Below are positions 1-12,100 of a stretch of 64,000 nucleotides of DNA, in pieces (position 1 is the stretch's first letter; each line of letters begins with the position of its first letter). Made by a program: the position numbers and the translations under genes. This stretch comes from Aquila chrysaetos chrysaetos (Eukaryota; Chordata; Aves; Accipitriformes; Accipitridae), in NCBI RefSeq assembly GCF_900496995.4, contig NC_044007.1, positions 76,298,742 to 76,362,741 on the forward strand, read 5' to 3'. The notes below the pieces were generated by a model. It saw only the letters and a program-made list of their open reading frames with translations, did no database searches and was not told where the DNA came from.

Positions 1-3000
1 TGTAGGGTTGTGTTTGGGTTTTCACCAATATTTTTCTCACTTTTTTTCCACTGAAAATGAATAATTCTCAGCAGGTTGGAAGGGAGTGAGATTTGCATGG
101 GGCTAGCTGCATTCAAGAGAGAATATCCGGCTTAGTCATGGTGACATAACCCCAGATTTTGCATCAGCCCCAGAAACTTTTTGATGTATCATTCCTGAAT
201 TTGGGGAAAGCTATTGTTTTCTTCTGGTATCTAAATTTACCAAAAATTAAACGGCAGAGCAGTTTTATGGAGCAGTTTCTTATTAAAGCAATTGCTGAAA
301 ATGGGAATTATACATGCCTTGGGGAGAGGATAACGTGAGCCCTCTTCTCCCATTGACATAACTTTTCCTGGGCTAAGATCTGCAGGGGGTTAATTCTGGC
401 CACACAATTGATGCTTACACAGTTGTGCAGAAATACTCTCCCAATGCAAGCAGCTCTGTTAAAAGCATTTATTGTGTGCGTGTGACAAACTGACCCATAA
501 AACATCCTGAACGTTGCAGGCAGCAACAATTAGCCGATACTTGCTGCTTGAAATCGCCAGCTTCCAGAGCCGGTAGCTTGGGAGACGGGAAGTTCAGCAA
601 TACTGCTGAATACTGTACAGCGAGGAGGCAGCTGACGGCCGGGCATTAGGGATGCTTTGCCATGCTGCTGTAGTTAAGCCTGTCACCCACTCGTTATAAA
701 GCACCCCTCTTTTATTGTCAGAGCAGTATGAACTCAGCCCTATTGGGAAAACCTATTGTGGGTTGCGACCGATGCTATCGGAGTGCGGGAAATTTACATT
801 TCCAAGGTGTGCTTGAGCTTTTGGGATTTTCAGCACCTGGAGCCTGTTAGGCTGTGAGTTTCAGAGTGTATTTATACTTCAGAATCCCATCGTTAAATGG
901 TCATAATTCCTTGAGTGCCTGGAGGTTATAGCCAGTCTTCGTTAGGAGGCTTTCTCTGTGTTTTGCCTTTTTTTCCGTTAGCTTCCATTACCTTTTTCAC
1001 TGCCTAAGTTGCTCTCATCTTCACACTTTGGTTGGTTGTAGCCCTGTATTGTGTCTCCGTGCGATATACCATACTTGATTCCTCTGATAAAGCTACACAT
1101 ATTAAGTTCATGGAGTTTTTCTTAAAAAGTTTCATTTTTTGTTTTGGTTTCCAGCTTCCCCCTCTCTCCTGGTAGCTTTGGTGTAACTGCCTGGTCTGGG
1201 ATGTCAGTGTTGGTTCATTGGGATGCGAAGGGGAATAAAGGGACTCTTGTAAAGACAGATAATTGTTTGGGGTTTTTTGGGGTTTTTTTTCAATCCAGTG
1301 CACCTCTCTATGTGTCGTGTCGTGAAAACTCTTTTTATCCTTCTGTTGTCAATTCTGGCAAGGCTTGTCAGATCTAGGAGCCGGGGCTTCAGCTAAGAAC
1401 TTGTTTTCATTAATTTTTTTTTTTAAATTTATTTTAGCCTTCAGGGCTGCAGAGAAAGCCTTAGGAACTCTGCACTTGCAAGCACCAGGGAACAAACTCA
1501 CAAGTCCTTAAATCCTTGGCTTTTTCACTCCTTGTGATTACTTTTTTGGGGAGGAGGGAGGAAGAAACAGGAGTGGGAAGAGGGTCTATCTTTGTCTTCC
1601 TCTGTGCTGCATTCTATGTTTGTAATTTCTATCCAGCTCTGCATCTTATGCTTGCTTAAATTCCTTTGCTACCAGACTAAGTAAATTGGATTGCAGTTGT
1701 TAAAGGCAAATTTCATAACTACCGGTTCTTAAAATAATGTGTTTGGTTTGTCATGTCTGGACATTCCAAATACAGCTTATTTGGCATCGTCCCTGATTGT
1801 TGGACTGTTGTGGTTTTATTTTATTTCTGTTATTATATCAACCACAGTCAAAATCCTGAGGTCCATTGTATCAGATAAGAGACAGTCACTGCCCCAAAGG
1901 TTTGCCCGTGCATTAAAAATGCACATCAAATACTAATCCTCAGTTTCCAAAGGCACCTTCGAAAGTGGTCTCCGATCCCTTTCTTAATAATACGTGGCTG
2001 GACCGGCGCATGCAAATGGAGGGCTGGAGCCAAGTCTAACTACGTATACCACCCTTAATGGTGTTCCTCTTTTTTGCTGTGTAACCTCTCTGCTCCTTTC
2101 CCCTCAGAAGAGTGTGCGAGGGAAGGGGAATTTTGTGGACTACCCATGTAGAGGTTGTAGTTGGGCAACAGTAGGTCAGAGCGAGAAGCCAGTTGTACCT
2201 TGCCGGACCCTGTGCTGAAATAGCTTTCTGGCTCATAGGGTGGCCGGGGCACTCAGACGGCAAGTGCCTCCGCTGCAGTTGCCACAGTGTCCTACTGGGA
2301 AAGAAGGAGCCACGCAACTCTTCGGGACCTGCACCATTTTTCTAAATCCTATGGGAAGCTGCTCCCTGGAGCCTTGTTGCACTGTCTGCCAAGCTTCAAA
2401 TTAATGTGGTTCTTGTGGTTGAAAGCCTGTGCAGCAAGGAAGATGTGGTAATAATTCCTTTTCTACAGAGTAATTTATAATGGCAAAACAATTTAAAATA
2501 CTCAGTAACTAGCTTGGTTACTTAAGAATTTTAATCAAGAAATTATTACGGTTTTTCTTTGTATTACCCTTTCTAGGGTTGTTAGTGACTTAAATTGTGT
2601 TTGCAAGAACTTTTCTACTAAACCTTTCTCTTGGAGCAAATTCAGACAATAAATAATGCATTCTGTAAGCACAGCTGAGGAAGATTGCAAACTATCTAGG
2701 CATAAATTGCACAATAAAATATATGAAAGATAAAGGTTAATGCCAGCAACACCACTTAATGTCTTTCATTACATAATCAAAGGAGCGTAACAGTGCCTGT
2801 AACTATCTTTTTTTCCACACATAAAGGATCTCGAAACTAGAAAGGATTTTTGCACGAAAAGCAATTGCTGTTGGGAGGAGCTGTGTGGAGAGAAGGGAGC
2901 TCATTTACAGACTTATAATCAAAACTAATGGGAAATGCGGGGTGGGGGAGGACGCAGGCGAGGAAGAAAATGTAAGCTGTCGGTGCTGTGACCACAGGAA

Positions 3001-4467
3001 GAGTCTGGACCCCCAGATTTGGGACTGGGTGAGCTGCCTGTTGCTGGGCTATGTTCCCACTGGTGTGGACTGGTACTGTGTCAAAGCCTATCCAAACTGC
3101 TTCCCAAGCTTTCTCCATTCCAGCATCCTTCAAATACCCAGAAGCTTCAGCAAAATTCATAAAGGCCTATTGTTACTCTTAAAAGGATTGAAAATTAGTC
3201 TTTCTCCTTTCTTTTACCTAAAAATGAGAGGCAAACAAGGAATCGAGTGGGAAGATGTGAAAATGTCAGACGGGTCAAATGATTTATCTGAACATGTGAG
3301 CATTAAACCAAAGTGGGAAAGAGTGAAACGGCTTTTGGGGATACTGTCACAAAAACAGTGCGTTGTCTGTATATAGGCATGTGCCACTTAAAAACTGCAT
3401 TCTGCTATTTATTTGTAAAATATGGAAATTACAGGGTAGCAACTTACAGTTTCCAAACCTTCAGCTTCTAAGTATGTGAGCACACGTTGGAATAAATCTT
3501 TTGTTCATGCAGGCAGTGGTTATGTCTTGAAAATGTGCTCTGTACAGTCTTTTCTTAAAAGTACATTGCACAGTTCACACCGTTTTAAGTAAACAGCTGA
3601 GATTTTTGAAGAAGCTTCAATGCAGTTGCTCTGCAAGCCTAAGCCTGTACAGAGGGCATTAGTACTTTAAGTTTTGAGAAAACAGAAACAGTTGATGAGT
3701 GTAGACTTCATCTGGTGTCTCCGTAACAAAATAGCCATTTTCACAGGTAGTTTTGAATGAGAGGAGGAAAAGCTTTGGCTTGTCTTTACAATATTTGGGT
3801 TTTGAACTTTAATAGTACCCCAAATGTGCTCACTGTATATGTTCCTTTAAGTGTGGTTTGTGTATATGCAACATCACATGCTTTGCTTATTTTTTTAAGC
3901 TCAAATGTCAACAATTGCAGTGTGTAATTATGCCAATAGTGCAGAGAGACATGTTTGCTTGATTAGTCACCGCGGCCTGAATTCAGCCAATATAGCTTAC
4001 GGCATCCAGCTGAAGTCCAGTCAGGAGCCTAGATTCCCTCTGCAGCTAGCAGAGACACACAAATACCTTTGTCATGCGCTTTACATCTTAAGTTACCCCA
4101 TCTCTCTCCCTTAGCTTAAGAAGGAATTTAACTCTCTAAAATTACCTGGGGTGAACGTGGGCCTGTGCGTTCATACATGACTGGTTCGGAAGTGCTAACC
4201 CTCCAAATATAGATGCTGACTTGAACCCAGCGCTAATCCTGCCCTGCCCTTCTCTGCCCACGCCGCTGTGATTCCCAAAACCTGTCTCGCTGGTGCGACC
4301 CTCACAGGGTTTATGACTTCAGCATTGGTGTTTGATGACCACTGAACATATGATGATACTGTGATTCCCCTTAAAGTTATTCCTCTGACTCTTGGAAATG
4401 GGTTTAAAATTCAATAGCCCAGCAAAGAGGGACAGAATCAGGGTTTTCCAACATGGCCAACTTAAGT

Positions 4468-4506
<39 letters not shown>

Positions 4507-6500
4507 TTGCTGTTCTGAATATGAAAGTCAAAGACTAAGATCTTGATCTTATAACAATTGTTCTCCTTTGTTGTTCATAGGCTTTCAAATGTGTACCTAA
4601 ATATAGTATATGCCAGAGGAGAGAGTTAATGTTGCTATGAGAACCTTAACCTCAGCATTTCCTAGGGTTTTATGTTTATATGTAGGGAAAAAAGCAATGA
4701 TCAAATAACTGAGAGTTGTTTTTCTTTTATAAGAAAGTACTGTCTGATGCCTTGTATATAAGTGATCCTATCTGCAATGTATTGCTGTTACTGCTGCTGT
4801 TTGAAGGGCTTTTTTCCTGCATGAGCTGTGCAACAGAGGAGGCAAAAAGAGCCATAGGTTTGACCTATATATTTATTTCATTGCAGCACTTGAAATTCCT
4901 GTGTCTTATAGTGCTGCCGGGCAAGTAAGGGGGGACTGTCTGATGCTCCAGAGTGTAGATGTGGTTGACTGAGTTGCTTGCCTGTCAGGTGTGCACAGAG
5001 CGTGCTTAGAGGCTTTTCTTTATCAAAGGTTTGCAACTTTAGGAAGCAAAGCCTTCCTTTTTTTGTTACCTTTTCAACTAGGCAAATAGCAGTTCCAGGG
5101 TAACCTGCATGCAGAGCTTGAGTCTTCAGCAGCTTTGGGTTGACTGATCCTAGCTGAAAGTGTCCCTGTTCCTCCAGGGACTCTGACTCTGCTCTTGTGA
5201 GCCCATGAGCTTTGAGTATAGAAAGCTTTCAGAAAAATGCTCTCATCAAAACAGGGTTCCAGTGAAAACAGCAAGTTACCTGCGTGGTACATAGGTGCCC
5301 TCTGCAATAAATCGCTCCTTCTGCTTGCACAAGGTACATGCATTTCAATTCAATTTTCTTTCTGTTTACCTCACTGATGGTACAGTTCTCATGTCTGAAC
5401 AATCTTGATGAGTGAAATGGGGGGATGAAAGTCAAAACTTGCTGGACTGATTTTCAGTCTGTGCAGCTCTTGGTAATGACTCTTCAGTGTATTTTAATGG
5501 CTTTCTGTGATGTCTCTGATCTTCGTCCCTTATAAAGTGAATCTCTTGAAGAACTAGTGTACTGAAACCTTTTATCTATTAGATTTCAGTCAGAGGGCCT
5601 TCTCAAAATGGGTACCCTCTCCTTATACTTAGTTTGGAATCATAATCCAGGATAACAAAGGTTGGTTTGCACTGATACAGATTACACCGTGATTCATTTC
5701 AGTTTGTAGAATGCAAATTTGGATCTGTTTGATGCTGAAGATTTTCAGCGTAAGGTCATTTAAAAGCGTGAATTTTTATGATAATTATATACAGTCGTAG
5801 GTTTTCTTTTGCAGAAAAAGGAAAAAAAAATAGCACAAATAGAAAGTGGAGAAGAAGTAATGTGACCGTGACACAACTGGGTTGGGTTTTTTTTGTGCTC
5901 ATTCCTAATAATGTTTGCATTACGTGATGCACACAAAATACTGCAGTGAGGTTGAGGAACTGAGGCTGGAAGATGAAACAGCCATGAGGGTACTCAAGAT
6001 ACACAACCCATTATATGAAACCACTGAAGTGATGAATATTAATGTTCTTTTAAATTTTTAATTTTTAAGTCTTTCTGTCTTTCAAAAAAAGAAAAAAAAA
6101 AAAGCTTGGGGGAAGAATTCTTCCCAGAACAATGGTGCAGTCTGTTATCTGCTCCTTTGCACTGTAAAGCACTGAATGTTCAGCCAATATAGTGCTCTGG
6201 TTGGCTTAGCATTCTTAACCTTAATTTTGAATAGAAGGTGCCTTGTGCTGCTGACGTAATTAGGACCTTTTGTAAATCACTGTTGCAGGCAGTCTGCTGT
6301 TGCATTTCACTGCATTTCTCGGGGGGATGCAGGGCAAAATGTCAGACTAACTTTCTGAACCCATCTTCAGGCTAGGTGTTTTCATTATTGGAGCATTTCG
6401 TTCAGAACGAGTTCTTCATTTTCCTTTGTAGATAATAAGCCCAAAATCAGTTTTGCAAGTGAAACAGTGTTTCTGGTGGAAGAAGTTTGAATAGGGAGCC
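1..6500. other. Non-coding DNA upstream of the GRB10 CpG island; nothing recognised
   Basis: No exon with homology-grade sequence, no tRNA and no classifiable transposon was seen. If the N-terminal GRB10 exons lie further upstream this is intron; otherwise it is 5' flank. There is a 32-base T run at 4470-4501 and a short interrupted A run near 6083-6103. Short open frames on both strands have no domain signature and look like chance. Confidence 0.6.
4470..4501. repeat. Poly(T) run (32)
   Basis: A 32-base T homopolymer, or poly(A) on the minus strand. No retrotransposon body was recognised on either side. Confidence 0.85.
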
Positions 6501-7853
6501 CTTAACATCTTAAAGTAGGAGACGCTTTCTCCTAGGGGGCGGGAAGAGAGGTAGGAAATGTGAGAGGGTTGGATTTGACCAATTGACTTTAAATGAAGTC
6601 CCCTCTGTGATAAAGGAATATTGCAATCTGCCTCTTTTGTCACGGCAACCGTCAGAAAGCTTGAGCTGAAGCTTTGTCGTCGAGCCGGTTCCGTATTCAT
6701 GGTTACGTGTCATTCTCCGCCCTGTGTGGGGGCATAAAACCCCGTTACCTTTCGCATAAGCCTCTTGGGGACCGTTGCACTCTTGCCTCTGCAGAGGCAC
6801 GGGGTTTCGTCTCACTTCGGTCTCTCTCCCATCTGCTGGGGCAGGGTTCAGCTCAGGCCATGACATCCCCCCCGATGCAGTCTTTTATATCCGTGATGTC
6901 AGTGGTGATACGCGGCCTTGCACTGTCCTTGATAGCAATCGCAGCACTATTAATAGTCAGTGAAGTTAACTCGAGCATTTCTGCGTTCACGCTGTCCACC
7001 CACTGCACTCCAGTCCCTGGGCTTTAAAGGAATGCTTAACCCCCCCCACCGCTGACCGGCCCTGCGAACGAACGTACCCACGCTTGTAACGTAGCTCCCG
7101 TAGTCACGGTGGTGTGGGAATAGCGGGGGTGCGGGAACGTGGCGTTCCACGGAGCCGCACACCGGCCAAGAGCCATTGAGCATCCTGTACCTGCTCTGAG
7201 GTGCTGTGGTACTTCAGGGTACCGGCTCAAACTCTGGGCAAGGAGGGGGGAGGTGGGACGCGTCCCCGTGACCCCTTCACTTCGTACTGAGGGAGCAGGG
7301 CCTGAACGAGCGCCGAAGACTGCTGCAGCCTTCTTCCAGCGGCCGTGCTCCCTCAAGTCTTTCCGTGCTTGGGAGCAGGGAAGAGTGTGGCGGTTGTCTT
7401 GGGGCTCTCTCTTTTCCACCTGCAAGGGCTTGAGAGGGACCCTCGGCAGAACAGCGTTCCCTCTCTTCTGGGACTTGGCGGCCGCAAGGATCAGGTGCGA
7501 CCTGCCCTGTTTCGCTGCCTCCTTCCCAGCAAAGCCGCAGGGAGGGAAAAGAGGGGGTTTTGTGCTCCAGATGTTGCAAAAGCGGCGATTCGTCTGGCGT
7601 GTGCCTGGTACAGGCTCCCATGCGAAGTCTGAGGCAGAGAGCACAGAGCTGTGCCTCTTGGTGACTGATGAATGAATGAATGATGTCACCAGGTTGGTTC
7701 CTGAGGCAGGAAATCCATCCAAAATAGTTCAGTTTCGATACGGAAAGTGGAGTTAGGTGCACACAGAGCAAGCCCAAAGTAGAAAGGAGTTCTTTCACCA
7801 CCATCTTTTCGGTTGTGACGCTCCTTTCCAGTCTATTGCGATGAAAAGCAGTT

Positions 7854-7873
7854 AAAAAAAAAAAAAAAAAAAA
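7854..7873. repeat. Poly(A) run (20)
   Basis: A 20-base A homopolymer at the upstream edge of the CpG island. No associated element was recognised. Confidence 0.85.
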
Positions 7874-8378
7874 GAGAGATTCAAGCGGGTGTTAGTCCCT
7901 CCCCATTCCCCGCTGAAAGCAAATACAATAGCAACTTTCTGTCCTGTGGAATACTGGCTTCCCGGCGTGCTCGCACGCCCAGGCAGGGAAGGCGAGAGCC
8001 CTGCTCCCCCGCCGCAGCCCGGTGTGGGGGTTTGGGCTGGGGACCCCGGGCGTCCCCCGGGGGGCTGTCGGGGTGGGAGCGAGCTCCGTGCAAACTCTGC
8101 TCCGCTCTGCTCTGAAATGGGTGCCCATTACAGAAAACAGGCTCGGTTAAGCGTCGGCAGGAGCGGGAGCGCGGCCGTGACATGGTACAGCGTGCACACC
8201 TTCCCTCCCCAGAGCCGCAGCCGCCGGGATTCCCCGCTCCTCCTCTCCTCCCGGCTTCGGGAAGAGCTGGCTCATCCCTGCTGTCAGACGAAGCCGTTTC
8301 CTGAACGCGCGGCTTTGACTCACTTGGGCTAGAGGAGGCTTTAACTCCTCCCTCGCTGGGCTTCAATTTGGACGGAGC

Positions 8379-8411
8379 CGGGCCGGGGCCGGGCCGGGCC
8401 GGGGGGGGGGG
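8379..8411 (+). other. G-quadruplex-capable GGGCC/poly(G) tract
   Basis: Repeated GGGCC-type blocks run straight into an uninterrupted G run within the CpG island. Four or more G3+ blocks with short C-C loops satisfy the usual G-quadruplex pattern on the + strand. Confidence 0.6.
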
Positions 8412-8489
8412 AAGCCGGGCGCCGGTGGCTCGGCGCTCCCCGCCGCCCCCGGCCCGCAGCCCCTCGCCCGGGGCAGCCCCTCTCCCGCC

Positions 8490-8518
8490 CCGTCCCGTCC
8501 CGTCCCGTCCCGTCCCGG
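8490..8518. repeat. CCCGT pentanucleotide microsatellite
   Basis: About six tandem copies of CGTCC lie inside the CpG island. Length variation between individuals is likely. No coding role. Confidence 0.8.
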
Positions 8519-8728
8519 CGGGAGGAGAAGTTCAAGTGCCGAAGTTGCAGGCGGATGACATCAGCCGCTGCCGGGCCGGGCGGGCTCGGCGCCGGCGCCC
8601 GGGGAAGACGCGTGTCTCGGCCGGCGGCGGTTCGGCTCCCCCCGCCGTGGAACTCCGCGGCTGCCGGAGGGGTCTCCGGCGCCCGCGGGTGGCCGCAACG
8701 ACAAATTTCCTTTGTAATTTCTTCTGTC

Positions 8729-8766
8729 TTTTTTTTTTTTTTTTTTTGGGGGGGGGGGGGGGGGGG
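8729..8766. repeat. Adjacent T19 and G19 homopolymers
   Basis: Nineteen T are followed directly by nineteen G, between the CpG-island core and the candidate exon. The exact lengths are open to sequencing slippage. Confidence 0.85.
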
Positions 8767-9061
8767 TAATTTGGAAGTCTGATAGTGTGTGGGAAACGAT
8801 TACATCAGTCGGAGGGAGGGCTAGGATTGGTCTACACGGTGTGGTTTGATTCACTACCGCAAAGATTGCGTGTAACCCTTTGAGTGGAGCTCCGGCAGAG
8901 TTGTTTCCCTCCCCAGAAGCAGTCCCCGTAGCCGGGGCTACGTGACAGGTACGGCACCGCCGACCGCCGGCACCCCGGGCGCCCAGCCGCCGGCCGGCTG
9001 CCGCCGAGGCTCGGCGGAGGCAGAGCCCCAACCCGCTCCCGAGAGGCGATCCCCGTGTACA

Positions 9062-9106
9062 ATGCCATCTTGTTCTTCCGACTGCTGCCTCTTACGTGCC
9101 GCCGAG
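9062..9106 (+). CDS. GRB10: Candidate alternative first coding exon of GRB10 (15 codons)
   Basis: The ATG has A at -3 and encodes [15 protein letters not shown], then a consensus donor GTAAGG begins at 9107. The exon ends in phase 0, as the RA exon at 10000 requires. The same frame has a TAA at 8873-8875 and no ATG between it and 9062, so this is the first in-frame start for a transcript beginning in the surrounding CpG island. The peptide is Cys/Ser-rich and I do not recognise it in mammalian GRB10, whose upstream exon ends with a different sequence at the same phase-0 junction. It could instead be part of a non-coding leader. Transcript data are needed to decide. Confidence 0.5.
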
Positions 9107-12100
9107 GTAAGGTTTTTCCCTGCCCGATTTCCCTCCGGTTTTTTGTTGTTGTTGTTGTTGTTGTTGTTGTTCGATTCGCCTCCTCTCGCTAGGATGCGAC
9201 GCGGGGCGTTTGCAACGGGGAGTTGATGGAAATCTCGGACCCGCGCGTTAGCCAGCAGGAATAACGTTGTGGCAAGCGTCTCTCGCCTGAGCAGAACAAT
9301 GCAGAGAGGAAAGCATCTGTATAGTGCTGGAGGTGGGGAGAAGGTTCCTGACTTGTTCTCTCACCTCCATTAATACTTAGGGTGGGCAGCATAGGCACAT
9401 TCGGTTGCAAACTACCCTCGAGCCGGAATCAAAAGAGAAGTCGGGACAGGGAGAGAAATGTCCGGACGGTGCTAGCTAATCGATCCGCCAGCGAACTGCA
9501 AGCGGGACTTCCCCGAGCGAAGCAATCAAAAGTTAGTGGGGAGCAAGAGAGCCATTTTCAGTCTTCAGGGTCTTGGCCTGCTCCTCTGTAAATGTTCGGA
9601 GGCCTCCGACGGGACCGCCAAGGAAATTGTGTGTTTGACCGGGTGTCGTTTCTCTTGCCCGCTGTTGCCGAAGCGCTCTCTCGATACTGTTTCACATTCG
9701 CTTACCTGATGCGGTTTCATACAGAGCCTGCTCTCTCACTTTCTCTGTGTGTGTGGTCATATTAACCCTGCTGAATCTTTGCTTAGTGCAGGGAGGTGTT
9801 GGGGAGGGGGGGGGGGGGGGCGGGAAATAGGGCAAGGGGGCCTCAAGAGAAAGTGTTATAAAGTGAATCATCCATGTCATTTGTCCTGGCTGCCAAGGTG
9901 CTTGGAACCATCACGCCGAGAGGATGCTTTTCTACGGTAGCTGTGTGGTTTGCCGATGTTCAGAGCTGTTGATCTGTAAGTGTACCCTTTATGTTGCAGG
10001 ATGTAAAAGTCTTTAGTGAAGATGGAACAAGCAAAGTGGTCGAGATTCTAGCAGACATGACAGCCAGGGACCTCTGTCAGCTGCTCGTTTACAAAAGTCA
10101 TTGTGTGGATGATAACAGCTGGACTCTAGTGGAGCATCACCCTCACCTAGGATTAGGTAGGGAACGGTCAAAGGGGTGGCATGGTTACCTGGGAACATAA
10201 AATATGTGTAATTCGTATTAATGTGCTTCCAGCCGGAACGTTTTCTTTCCACTGTTTTTATTTGTACAATTAGCTGAAGTCACATACGTGCTCTTTGTGT
10301 ATTGCAATTTGATGTGTTAAGCGTTTAAGCCATTTTAAGTCCTCCTCTCATTTCCCATCCTCTGGTTTTCTGTTATAAAAAAGAAAAATAATTGTCTAAT
10401 CTCCACGCTGGCATTCTGTTGCTACCTTGCTGTGTCTGAAGCTATTGCAAATAAACAGCTTAGGCAAATTAAGCTTGATCCTTAGAGTACCGGTCCTGTG
10501 AAACAGCTCAGCTCATCACCAGCTGGGAGACCTGGGCGAACAGACTCAGCTTTGCATACCTACAGTAATGCTTATGAAAGCTAGGCATGCTGGGGGGGGG
10601 GGGGGGGGGCGGCTGGCTAAACTTGACTTCAGGCAGGGAAAAAATGGTGGCACCACCCGCAAATCCATGGGCAATTTCTGGACCAGCAGTGGCATCTGCT
10701 CTCCAGGCAGCAGCTCTTCCACCTTATTGAAATTAAGGTGTCATGGTTACAGTTTCAAGAAGGCAGCAAGAGGAAGAACTGTGGGGAATTAAATAACACC
10801 GTGAATTGGTTTAATTACAGTACCTGAAAGGATCTCATGTTATTCAGTCTTGCTCCTCCTGTTATTTTGTGGCACTGATTAGTTGCAGGGATCTGCTGTG
10901 CAGCTTGCAACTGCCTATTGCTCAGATACGCTATCTATAATTCTGCGTAGCATACAATAACGCTTTAGAAAGTGTAGCGTTGGGAGTATTAGTCGATATA
11001 CTTCACGGGGAATTTTTTTCTAGAAAATAGAGGAAGACAAATTAGAAGCTGTGATCACCAGCACTGGAATTGTGAACGCTCTCCTAACGCAGCTAACAGA
11101 GGGGTTTTTTTATGTCTAAAAATGTAATTCAGAACCCTTACAAATAAAAAAAAAAAGGAAACAGTTTGCTGGAGATGTACTGCCCTAAATCGATACTGTT
11201 AAATGCAGATAAATTCACTGCTCTACAGAGTAGCATGCAAAAAAAAAAAAAAAAAATCATAGGATATCCTGATTATTTAATGGTTTTATTGGTTGTCTCT
11301 CCCAATGCAGAAATATGTGAAAAAATTAACATGAAACACTCATTTGTATATGCCTGTGATATACTTTCAGTTCTGAGGACGTAGGACGAGGTGAGGAATT
11401 AAGGTATAAATTACAGAATCTTTATCTCCATAGCTTAATACGCCACATGCGCGCTTCTAACAACCTTTACAAATTTTCAGTTTTATCAATGCTCATTAAA
11501 CTACCAGGCTCTCTTTTTCTATATTCTCTTTCCCATCATTGCTGATTACCAAGGTATTGTGTAAACAGAAGCCTTCTCCTTTGTAACCAACATCCTTCTC
11601 CTGCCAGATTCATTCAATGATGCCACAATTCAGTGTTTGTGACATCACAATAGCTTCCATGGTGACTAATTGTGCTGTCAAACTCTGGTGTGTGACATCT
11701 CTGAATGAATCGGGCAGGAGGCTGATTAGGAAATCAAAAGCTTCTGTTTACACACAAATAACTTGGTAATTAACAATGATGGGAAAAGAGCAAGATACTT
11801 ATCGAGCTGCATTTATATACATGGGGACCTGCCTGCCTTGGACCTCTGTTTTACACTGGAGCACAAAGCGGGGCCCCGGCTGTCCCGGAGGAGCGGGGTG
11901 TGTAGGTTGGGGCTTCAGCAGCCACCAGGCTTTTTTGCGCAGGGGCTGCTCCGGGGCTGTCCTCCGTAGGCCACGCAGTCGAGCTGTGCGAGAAGTAGTG
12001 CAGCCTTTGAGGGCGTAAAGCGAACAGACAAAGAAAAAAGCATCCGAAGCGTCAAAAAAGCTGTAGTGGTACAGATTTCACGTATTTGAAAGGATGCGGA

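Larger units (their letters stand above)
7880..9310. promoter_or_regulatory. GRB10: CpG island with candidate internal GRB10 promoter
   Basis: A dense G+C and CpG-rich block lies within otherwise A+T-rich DNA; a looser GC-rich shoulder reaches back to about 6.6 kb. Visible motifs include an AP-1 site TGACTCA at 8316-8322, a CRE-like TGACATCA at 8556-8563, an inverted CCAAT (ATTGG) at 8826-8830 and GGGCCGGG-type G blocks. No TATA box is obvious. It surrounds the candidate first exon at 9062, about 0.9 kb before the RA exon. CpG islands usually mark promoters, so it likely starts a short GRB10 transcript. Confidence 0.7.

Noticed and set aside
7036..7722. 228-residue minus-strand open frame, with a 178-residue plus-strand frame over it
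   Set aside because: Both lie in GC-rich CpG-island shoulder DNA, where stops are rare. They have no domain, no splice context and low-complexity composition.
1..9000. Search for the proline-rich N-terminal GRB10 exons
   Set aside because: No sequence resembling the known upstream GRB10 exons was seen; they are probably outside the window.
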